64,000 nucleotides of DNA from Atrina japonica. Taxonomy: Eukaryota > Mollusca > Bivalvia > Pterioida > Pinnidae. A model generated the notes under the pieces. The model saw nothing but the letters and a program-made list of their open reading frames with translations. It made no database searches and had not been told where the DNA came from. The translations under genes were made by a program, and so were the position numbers. Each line of letters opens with the position of its first letter. Position 1 is the stretch's first letter. Positions 27,501 through 39,500 of the stretch are shown piece after piece. Location: the NCBI GenBank assembly GCA_030159075.1, contig BROG01000561.1, forward strand, positions 310,001 to 374,000, in the 5' to 3' direction.

Positions 27501-30500
27501 CAATCACAACAACAAATATTTTCCAAATTTCCTCAAACTTGGTAACAATGTTAAATGCCTAAAGGGCTTGGCCATATTTGATCAGAGTTATGGCCCCTTG
27601 ATTAACGAAAAATGCCATTTTCTGTGTAACCTGTGTACAAGGCTTTAGTTTTTGTTTGATTTCCAAGCAATACATCTTGTGTCAACAGCATGAAAATTAT
27701 ATGTTTCAGCCTAACCTCAGAAGAGTTTACCTACACTATGATTACCCCTTTACTAAAGGGGAAAGCGGGAGATATAAATTCTACCAATTAGCTTGTTCTA
27801 ACATTGTATTAAGTACCTATATTTATTGACCTGCATGTTTTTTTTTATATACATGTATATGTAATATTTATCAGTCAGAACATATTTACATGCATGTGCA
27901 TTTTAGGATGTTCAGATCTGACTGTAAATACAATCGTAGTCAAACTATTAGATCTCTAGATAATCACAATAACAATATGACTTAAGACCAAAGATTTTTG
28001 TCCCACAAAGAACAACTTGTTTAACGGATCTTGAAGTCTAAAATTTGATAGAATCAGAGATGATAGTTTACTGAATACTACATATCTGATTTTTGTATAT
28101 TGTAATTTAAAGTTACGAATTCTACTCAGAAGAATGCCACATATATGTTTTAACAAAAGGTATTCATCTACTTCATGTTTGATTCCAGTACTTTTTGTTT
28201 GTCCTAACTTAGTACAATAGATTTTGAAATAAGATTTTATGGAACACTTTAGTCAGTTTTTCTATGAGGGTTATCAGAGTACAGATACAGAATTCATATT
28301 TGCAAACTGTTGAAATTGTATTTGAAAAAAAGACAAGAGAAATACATTCATGTTTGTTTTTTATCTTTTAGTTTGTAGTGAAAAAATGTAGATCTTTTAA
28401 AGATTTAATTTTTTGTGAATTTAATTTGTATAGTGTTTCACACCACACTCGACAATTTATCGGTTATGGTGATGGCCAGTTTTTATTGGTGGACTATAGA
28501 ACCGGTTACAATGTACCCGGGAAGAGACCACCAACCTTCTGCAAGTAAACTGGCAAACTTTCTTACAAAAATCAGCTTAGGTTTTGGCAAGGATCAAACT
28601 TGCTATAACTAGAAGTGAGATACTTATGACTCAAAACATGATGTTCTAACTACTGGGCCACGGAGGCCCGGTTCTTTAAATATAGTTCTATCCCTGTGTA
28701 TTTTAGTTGTAAAACTGAATTTCATTCAAATCTGATGTCAGTTTTAGAAGAGTGTGATATATGTCATATTGACCTGGCCTGCAGGCAATATGTAGTGATA
28801 TTTTTGACTTTCATTATTTACAATACCTCTGCAAAAGTTAAATTTTGTTTCATATTCTTTGCCTTTTTTTTAAATTACATGCCAAACAGATTTTTGGAAT
28901 GTTATCTTTTGAACTGTGGAGTAGGGGAGAGAGGTATCAGTTTTGACGATATCTTTCCAAGAATTATATAGTAAAAAATAAATAATGTAAATGTATAGTG
29001 TTTAATCCAAAATTAAAAAAAAGATTATTTGTTGTGACCCAATCAAGCTACCTAAGAGCCGCAGCATTTTTAGGCACTTTTCGTCTCCTTTTTTCTTATA
29101 GCAAAATCTGTAGTTTACCCATTGAAAAAAAAAAAATATTTGCCTTCCAGCTGAACTACTTCTAAATCTACTAGAACATCAAGAAAATGATTTTTTAAAT
29201 GATGGACTTAAGTGATTTTAGCTCACCAAGGGTGATACCAAAGACTTTTAAAATGATAATGGCTGTTCCTTAGCCAAGGGGTCAGCATACAAAGTGAAAT
29301 TTACAAGTCTTTCAGATGAGACTTAAAATCAAGGTCCCATGTTACAGAAGGCGTGGCAGATAAAAGAACCTTCACTGCATTGGTATGAGTCCCTTGCACG
29401 GGCCAAAACTTGTAGCTGGCGACTTCTCCATATAAGTGAAAAGTTCTTGGCAGGATGTAAAACAATGATCAAACACACACACACACACACACAAATAAGC
29501 AGGAATGGAAAACAAGTGAAGGGTGTAAACAAGTGTGTAAAATAAATCTTTTGTGTTAGAGTCTAGAAAATATTTTTTTTATCGTTTTGAACATTTCAAC
29601 TCTTTTATGCTTTGAGTATACATTTTTATTTTAAAAGAATACAGGGGCGTCTGTGGCCGAGTAGTTAGAGTATCACACTTTGAACCATGAAGTCTCACTT
29701 CTGGTCAGTGCAAGTTAGAGTCCCGCTGATTTTTGTGGGAAAGTTTTCTAGTTTACATATGGAAGGCCAGTGGTTTCTTCTTGGGTATATTGTAACTGGT
29801 ATCTCTCCTCCACCATTAAAAACTGGTCACCACCACATAACTGAAAAATTTGTTGAGTGGTGCTTAGAAAAAAATCAAAATCAAATAGAATAATAAATCG
29901 GCAGTTTTCACATTCTCTTGACTTCATATACAGTACCAGTAAGTAGTGAGTATAACTTTCTTAGGTACAGATAAAATATTAAATACAAGTCTTCAGAATT
30001 CTTATTTGAAAGAAAAGAACAAATCTTCTCTTTGGTAAAATTACAAATCAATTAAGTATTTAACCCTATATAATTTGATTGGAATCTCCTTATGACATGC
30101 AAGTTCCAAAACCAGTAATTAATCTGTTGTGAACTTAAAAAGATTCAACTGTCATAAACCTCAGTGCTAAAATTGGTGTCATATTCAAAAAGAAAATAAT
30201 ACCCAGACATGAGATATCTCTTATACAAAAAATATGCATGTATATTTATATCTTACCCACACAGACACTAGTTTGACCTTGTAATTAATATCGAGGATAA
30301 AAGGTACATTTTCGGAAGAAATAATCTATAAGTAAACAGCACGCAATATTTTGATTATGGTTCTATAAGTTAGTTAGTATATACATGCAAGAATTTTGAC
30401 TCCAACATTTATTTGGACAACAATATTTCCCCGGTATCTGGAAGTTTGTTTACCTGGAGGTTTTGTTTCCAAAGGTAAAATGTCCTTCACAAACAAAAGA

Positions 30501-33500
30501 CTTTTTTCTATTTTCTGTCGTAAATTAATCAATTTCCATTGTAGAAAAGGAAATTGAGATAGAGAGATGTCAGATGTCAGATTTGTTGTTGAGAGACTTC
30601 AGACTGATTTAGAAAACAAGTCTGCTCGATTGTAATTAACACCCAAAGGTTGTTGACTTGTTGACCGGAGCAGTTGCCACTACAAGTTCAAACCCAGAAT
30701 AGATATACAAGCACCATTTTTGGGGGGTGTTTTATCATTTTCCATGGATTCTTAGGCCCCCAAATTAAAGAAAAATACAAAAATATGTTATTGTTGTTGT
30801 TGTATGGTAAGTCTGTCGTTTAAACCATTTTATTCATTTGTTTGTTTTTTGTTTATTTATTTGTCTGCTTGCAACATCCGATTTAATAACTTGACTTTTT
30901 CTCCTAGTTTTTTTATACCAAATTTAACTCAGTGCTTTAGACTAATGGAATATAGTGTGAGTTTGATTATAGCCAACATTTTACAATATTTGCTAGAGTT
31001 ATGGGACTTTGAAATCTTTATGAATGGCTAACCTTTGGGTGGAGGAGGGGGTGTAAAGTTTGGGTGGAGGAGGGGGTGTAAAGTTACACATAAACATCTT
31101 GTTTACTTACGGTTTTTTGTAATGTCAACAGCCATAGGTCCAAAATTTAAACCTGTACCGTATATATAGGGAGTAGGATTTGTTATGTTGCAGACTTTGG
31201 AATTGGGATTGGATCTTCCACAAACTATATATCCAGGAATAGGGGTGGAATCTTCCACTTACTATAGATCTAGGAATTGGGGTGGAATCTTCCACTTACT
31301 ATAGATCTAGGAATTGGGGTGGAATCTTCCACTTACTATAGATCTAGGAATTGGGATGGAATCTTCCACTTACTATAGATCTAGGAATTGGGGTGGAATC
31401 TTCCACTTACTTTGGATCCAGGAATTGGGGTGGAATCTTTCACACACTATATATCCAGGAATTGGGGTGGAATCTTTCACTTACTATAGATCTAGGAATT
31501 GGGGTGGAATCGTTCACACACTATATATCCAGGAATTGGGGTGGAATCTTTCACACACTATATATCCAGGAATTGGGGTGGAATCTTCCACTTACTATAG
31601 ATCTAGGAATTGGGGTGGAATCGTTCACACACTATATATCCAGGAATTGGGGTGGAATCTTTCACACACAATATATCCAGGAATTGGGGTGGAATCTTCC
31701 ACTTACTATAGATCTAGGAATTGGGGTGGAATCTTCAACTTACTATAGATCTAGGAATTGGGGTGGAATCGTTCACACACTATATATCCAGGAATTGGGG
31801 TGGAATCTTTCACACACTATATATCCAGGAATTGGGGTGGAATCTTCCACTTACTATAGATCTAGGAAGTAGGATAGGGTCTTTCACATACTATATATCT
31901 AGGATTTGGGATGGATCCTTTCACATATGATAGATCTAGGAAGTAGACTGGGGTCTTGCACATGCTATAGATCTAGGAGGTATGGTGGGGTCTTTCACAT
32001 ACTGTAGATAGAGGAAGTTGCATGGGGTCTTTCACATATTATAGATCGAGTAAGTGGGGTTGGGTCTTTCTCATGCTATAGATCTAGGACGTTAGGTTGG
32101 GTCTTTCACATGCTATAGATCGAGGAAGTTAGGTGGGGTCTTTCACATGCTATAGATCTAGGACGTTAGGTGGGGTCTTTCACATGCTATAGATCGAGGA
32201 AGTTAGGTGGGGTCTTTCACATGCTATAGATCAAGGAAGTTAGGTGGGGTCTTTCACAGACTATAGATCTAGGAAGTGGGGTGGGGTCTTTCACAGACTA
32301 TAGATCGAGGAAGTTAGGTGGAGTCTTTCACAGACTATAGATCGAGGAAGTTAGCTGGAGTCTTTCACATGCTATAGATCAAGGAATTGGTGTTGCAGGC
32401 TTATACATGATATACAAGATTAAGTACAAGAAGGTGGATAAATGAATGTCTTTACAAAAAGTATATACAGTTTTGCATTTTATATTGTGGTGGTTGATAT
32501 ATTCATTTTTTGATGTTTTTCAGGAGGAGGTATATAAAACGACCACAAGGTTTTTGATACCAAATGTCATCAATGGTTACAACGCCACTGTGTTTGCCTA
32601 TGGTGCTACTGGTAAGACTTTATCAAATTCACGAATAGCAGGGTATGAGAGAGAGAGAGAGAGACCGACAGACAGACAGAGAGACAGACAGACAGAGAGA
32701 GACAGACAGACAGACAATCTACAATTATTAGAATTTGCATTAATATAAAATCAAGTTATATATGATAAGGATATCTAGAACAAATTAGTTTCTAAATTAT
32801 GATTTTATACCTATATGTATGTGTTATTTTAATATCATTTGACCTATATATGTATTAATTAATTAACCATTGCTTTGCAATTTGTCAAAATGTTGTTGTT
32901 TAAGTTTAACCATTCTTATCATTCTTATATTAAACTTGCAAAGAAGAAATATATATAAATTGGAACCATAGATATTACTGTTGAAAAATCAACACATGTA
33001 CATGTAGCTTCAATTTTTTCAAAGATTTTGAATTTCAACTGACAGATCTAAAAGCAATTCCTTTAATAATAATTGGAGGTTGACATTTAATGTCAACCAG
33101 TCAAACGTGATTGAAGAAAACGTGTGCACGTGGTATACCTGCTGAAAGAGATTTTTGTATCGATTTTCCAATATACTCACATTGTCCAAGAAAAGTAACA
33201 GGACATAATGTTACCATATGTATAAGTTGACCTGATTCAAGGACTCTCATTTGATAATAGTTTCCTGAAAAATAATCCACTTATAGATTTTTGCTGATTT
33301 TCATTTATAGTAGAATGTTTTGATCGGTATAAACATGGCATTTTTGTTGAGACTTCTAGTCTGAATATTGTGTTTCAGTTTGATAGAGACATTGCTGACT
33401 GACACAAATATATACAGTGGAACCTCGCTATTAAGACCACCTAACTGACTGACACAAATATATGCAGTGGAACCTCTCTATTAAGACCACCTAACTGACT

Positions 33501-36500
33501 GACACAAATATATGCAGTGGAACCTCTCTATTAAGACCACCTAACTGATTGACACAAATATATACAGTGGAACCTCGCTATGAAGACCACCTAATTGACT
33601 TACACTAATATATACAGTGGAACCTTGCTGTTAAGACCACCTAACTGATTGACACAAATATATACAGTGGAACCTTGCTGTTAAGACCACCTAACTGATT
33701 GACACAAATATATACAGTGGAACCTTGCTATGAAGACCACTTAACTGACTGACACAAATATATACAGTGGAACCTCGCTATGAAGACCACCTAACTGACT
33801 GAGAAATATATACAGTGGAACCTCGCTATGAAGACCACCTAACTGACTGACACAAATATATACAGTGGAACCTCGCTATGAAGACCACCTAATTGACTTA
33901 CACTAATATATACAGTGGAACCTTGCTGTTAAGACCACCTAACTGACTGACACAAATATATACAGTGGAACCTTGCTATGAAGACCACCTAACTGACTGA
34001 CACAAATATATACAGTGGAACCTCGCTATGAAGACCACCTAACTGACTGACACAAATATATACAGTGGAACCTTGCTGTTAAGACCACCTAACTGACTGA
34101 CACAAATATATACAGTGGAACCTTGCTGTTAAGACCACCTAACTGACTGACACAAATATATACAGTGGAACCTTGCTGTTAAGACCACCTAACTGACTGA
34201 CACAAATATATACAGTGGAACCTTGCTGTTAAGACCACCTAACTGACTGACACAAATATATACTGTGGAACCTTGCTGTTAAGACCACCTAACTGACTGA
34301 CACAAATATATACTGTGGAACCTTGCTGTTAAGACCACCTAACTGACTGACACAAATATATACAGTGGAACCTTGCTGTTAAGACCACCTAATTGACTTA
34401 CACTAATATATACAGTGGAACCTTGCTATGAAGATCACCTAACTGACTGACACAAATATATACAGTGGAACCTTGCTGTTAAGACCACCTAATTGACTGA
34501 CACAAATATATACAGTGGAACCTTGCTATGAAGATCACCTAACTGACTGATACAAATATATACTGTGGAACCTCGCTATGAAGACCACCTCAATGACTGA
34601 CACAAATATATACTGTGGAACCTCGCTATTAAGACCACCTAACTGACTGACACAAATATATACAGTGGAACCTTGCTATTAAGACTTCCAAACTGATTCA
34701 TTCAAAGAGTTCTGATTAATGAGGTGGTCTCTTAAGTGAGGTTCTGTACTTATTTCTAAAATATTTATTACAAGACTGAAAACTTGTGTTCTGATATGTG
34801 AGGTGGTCACAATGTTCCAGTGTGTATATTTATATATATATATATATATATATCTATTATTGATAAGAATATTAAATAACCAGCTTTAATATAAATTGGC
34901 TACATGCAGATTAATAATGTGTATATAGATTTTATTTTGCAATCATCAACTTTAATTTATATGCATCAACTGTCCCTTATCAAGTATTGCATAACACCAT
35001 TTGTCATTTCATATATACAGTATATATACAGCGGGGACATAGATTTTCAATGATGTAAGGATATGAATGCTGTATGTAGATGATAACCAGCTATTTTCTT
35101 AACGATACCTAAATGATAATATAGATAGGTAAACAAAAAACAAGCAACTAGACACAGAGGTCGTGTGACCTGTAAACATAATGACCATTGAAAACAGATG
35201 GCCGTCAAATTCTAATCACATTGGGATATATACACTGATACATAGATATATACACTGATACATAGATATATATACACATATATACATGTACAAGATTTTA
35301 TAATAAATTGGTAAAATTAAATATGTGTATTGTTAGGTCACCTGAGCCAAAGGCTAAATGCTATCGTGTTTTGTCTGTTGTCATGTGTCATTAAAAGTTA
35401 CACATTAAAAGTGACTTCTTCTGAAGAACCAGTGGGTCAATCTTAACCAAATTTGGTAAATAGCATCCCCATGTGAAGCATAAAGTTTGCGATTTAAAAG
35501 GGGCTAGGACCCATAGGGGCCCCAAAAGGGGCTAAAAAGACCAAAACTTAGTACATCTTCAAAAACTTCTTCTCATGAACCAATGATCAGATGATTTTTT
35601 TGTAGGCATGATTATAAAGTCAATATCTACAAAGTTTGTGAACAAAAATGAAATCTGTCTATGAATGAATCACTAGGGGGTGCTTCAGTAACACAGGGTA
35701 CAGTTGTATTACAAATTGTTGAACAACTCAAAATTGATTGACTTTTTGTATACAAATATATATATATAAATAGGATCCATTCATCTGTCCGTCCGTCTGT
35801 TTGTCTGCCTCTCTGTCCGCCTGTCTGTAAACTTTTCATATTTTTCGACTTCTCCCAAACTGCTGAAGGGATTTTGATGAAACTTTATAGGAAACAAGTA
35901 CTCAAGGTCCTCTACCAAGTTTGTATATTTTGGTCTAATCAGCACAGGGGTGGATCCAGGGTGAGGCAAAAGAGCCCTCCCTGGGGGGACCCTGCTACAT
36001 GAATTGAAAAACTAATTATATCTGAGTGATCTACATAGATGTATAATTCAAGTTTGTTAATTTTGTATAAATCGGAAAATAATTTTTTTCATTTTTGTAT
36101 GGTTTCTTTCATTTTCTCCCCTTTTATTCATTTTATCTGTTTTACCTGTGTTTTGCTAGATAAAGGCTTTCCTGAAAGAATTTTGCTGACATTTCATATT
36201 TTGATTTTTTGATGAATTTTTGAAGGTTGCAAAAATGAAAGGGAGGGAGGTAACTTTTCACTCTATTGGCGTCTTCTTTAAAACTGCTGAAGAGATTTTG
36301 ATGAAACTTCCTGGAAAACAAGTAACCAAGGTCAACTAGTCAATATCTGCAATGTTTGAGAATGAACATTAAATCTGTCAATAAACGGTCAACTAGGGGG
36401 TGCTTGAATAATATAGGGTACAGTTGTATACAAATGGTTTGATAACTCAGAACTGGTTGACTTCTTGTATACAAAGATATGTGAGTTATTAGGAATTTTC

Positions 36501-39500
36501 TAAGGATCCTTGTGACAAAATTTTAAGGTCATGGGTCAAAGGTAAAGATCACAGACACCTAAGCAAACAAATTTTACACATTTTTGACTTATTCTCAAGA
36601 ACCAGTGGATTTACTTTAACCAAACTTGACTCAAAATTTTTCTCAGGTGACCATCAAGGTCCATTGGGCCTCTTGTTAAAAAAAAAGCCAGAGAGAGAAT
36701 TCTAATATATGGTATATTCACTCATTAAATTTTTTTCTCTGAGTTGAATAATTTACAATTTTATGTTTACATTAATCTGATAATTGATTAGTTGCAATTT
36801 TTACGACTCGCTGTATACATACATAAAATATTTATATATCATAATATAAGTTTTGTGTAGATAAAATCACCTCGTCAGCATGAAGATACGTATCATTGGC
36901 TTTGTATTACTTTTTTAAATTATACAACAAAGCTTTAAACAAAGAAATTTTAACGTTAGATTGTAAACAATAGATGCAATGATAAAAAAAAATCTGACTT
37001 GTTGTTCAATCTAAAAATTGGTACTATCGAAGTATATATCATTGTGCTTATTTTACAGATCTTTAACTTTGCCGGTGATCTTCGTTGACTGTCATTCAAA
37101 ATAAACTTATAAATCTTACAGCAAAAGAGTGCTATTTCTTTTATGCATTCAAACAAAAACAAAAAATGAGTGAAAAATTCTTGTCCATTATACACACTGG
37201 TCCAACAAGGTCAACTCAGTGCATTATTATTCTTGTTTTTGTTGTTGTTGATATTTTTTTTAGGTGGGGGGGTTATTGTATGGTTATGTTAAATGGCAAA
37301 GGTCAGTGACCTATTGTTCTTGTTTGTGTTGTTATTGGTTTTGTTTTTGTTTTTATATTTTGTTCGTTTATTTTTTATTGTTTTTTTTTTTGTTGGGTGG
37401 GGGAGTTATTGTGTGGTTATGTTAAATCTAGACAAAGGTCAATGACCTACAATAGCTATTCTTGTTTTTGTTGTTAGTTTTTTTTTCAGGGGGGTGCAAA
37501 GATTAATGACCTACTGTTTTGTTTACATACCTCATACAACAAGATTCTAATTCCAAACTTCTAAAGATTTTTTGCATATCGATAAATATTATATTATAAA
37601 AGGTACATTAAAGATATCTAAATCAGTTTCAATCATCTTGAATATTTATTGATATAGAAACATTTTCATTCTAAAAAACAATTACAAAACAGAGATAGAT
37701 ATTCAGACAAAAAATCAGAACTACTGCATATCTGACTTTATCTCATTCATGATAGAACACCATAATAAAAAGGCAAAGCTTTTAAAACAGAAAATCTATC
37801 TCAGTGAGCTTGTGTATGTAAATATAAGTGATAATATAATTATAATGGCAACATATAACTTTCTTACTGATTGGCATTTTTACTGAAGTTTAAATGGTAT
37901 ATTGCTATAGTAATCCTCTGTAAGTAAGGAGCCAATGTGATAAGTTGGTTATTTTATCATGTTTTTAGAAACCTCTAATTCAACAAGGATTCAAGTCTTA
38001 CTTGGGTCTAAGTTACTTAAATGTAAGATACAACATCGGTGTAGGTACAACATTGCTGTTTTGTGTAAGATACAATGTCAGTGTAGGTACAACATTGCTG
38101 TTTTGTGTAAGATACAACATCAGTGTAGGTACAACATTGCTGTTTTGTGTAAGATACAAGATAAGTGTAGGTACAACATTGCTGTTTTGTGTAAGATACA
38201 ACATCAGTGTAGGTACAACATTGCTGTTTTATGTAAGATACAACGTCAGTGTAGGTACAACATTGCTGTTTTATGTAAGATACAACATTAATGTAGGTAC
38301 AACATTGCTGTTTTATGTAGATACAACATTAATGTAGGTACAACATTGCTGTTTTATGTAAGATACAACATCGGTGTAGGTACAACATTGCTGTTTTATG
38401 TAAGATACAACATCAGTGTAGGTACAACATTGCTGTTTTATGTAAGATACAAAGTCAATGTAGGTACAACATTGCTGTTTTATGTAAGATACAACATCAG
38501 TGTAGGTACAACATTGCTGTTTTATGTAAGATACAACATCAGTGTAGGTACAACATTGCTGTTTTATGTAAGATACAACGTCAGTGTAGGTACAACATTG
38601 CTGTTTTATGTAAGATACAAAGTCAGTGTAGGTACAACATTGCTGTTTTATGTAAGATACAAAGTCCATGTAGGTACAACATTGCTGTTTTATGTAAGAT
38701 ACAAAGTCCATGTAGGTACAACATTGCTGTTTTATGTAAGATACAACATCAATGTAGGTACAAAATTGCTGTTTTATGTAAGATACAACATCAGTGTAGG
38801 TACAACGTTGCTGTTTTATGTAGATACAACATTAATGTAGGTACAACATTGCTGTTTTATGTAGATACAACATTAATGTAGGTACAACATTGCTGTTACA
38901 TCAGTTTAGGTACAACATTGCTGTTTTATGTAAAATACAACATTAGTGTAGGTACAACATTGCTGTTTTATGTAAGACACAAAGTCATTGTAGGTACAAC
39001 ATTGCTGTTTTATGTAAGATACAACATCAGTATAGGTACAACATTGCTGTTTTATGTAAGATACAACATCAGTGTAGGTACAACATTGCTGTTTTATGTA
39101 AGATACAACATCAGTGTAGGTACAACATTGCTGTTTTATGTAAGATACAACATCAGTGTAGGTACAACATTGCTGTTTTATGTAAGATACAAAGTCAGTG
39201 TAGGTACAACATTGCTGTTTTATGTAAGATACAAAGTCCATGTAGGTACAACATTGCTGTTTTATGTAAGATACAACATCAATGTAGGTACAAAATTGCT
39301 GTTTTATGTAAGATACAACATCAGTGTAGGTACAACATTGCTGTTTTATGTAGATACAACATTAATGTAGGTACAACATTGCTGTTTTATGTAAGATACA
39401 ACATCAATGTAGGTACAAAATTGCTGTTTTATGCAAGATACAACATCAGTGTAGGTACAACATTGCTGTTTTATGTAGATACAACATTAATGTAGGTACA

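Larger units (their letters stand above)
20601..32523 (+). other. Intron 2
   Basis: 11.9 kb, gttagt to ttttcag, the largest intron here. It holds SINEs, MITEs, a duplicated segment and a 37-bp minisatellite, listed individually. Stretches 20950-21850, 22276-22860, 23998-24820, 29886-31030 and 28000-28430 contain nothing I recognise apart from AT-rich DNA. Confidence 0.9.

Noticed and set aside
31314..31930. Three overlapping open frames of 69-173 codons with a repeating Trp/Asn/Leu-rich peptide
   Set aside because: They are the 37-bp minisatellite read in successive frames. The same peptide appears in all three frames because 37 is not a multiple of 3.
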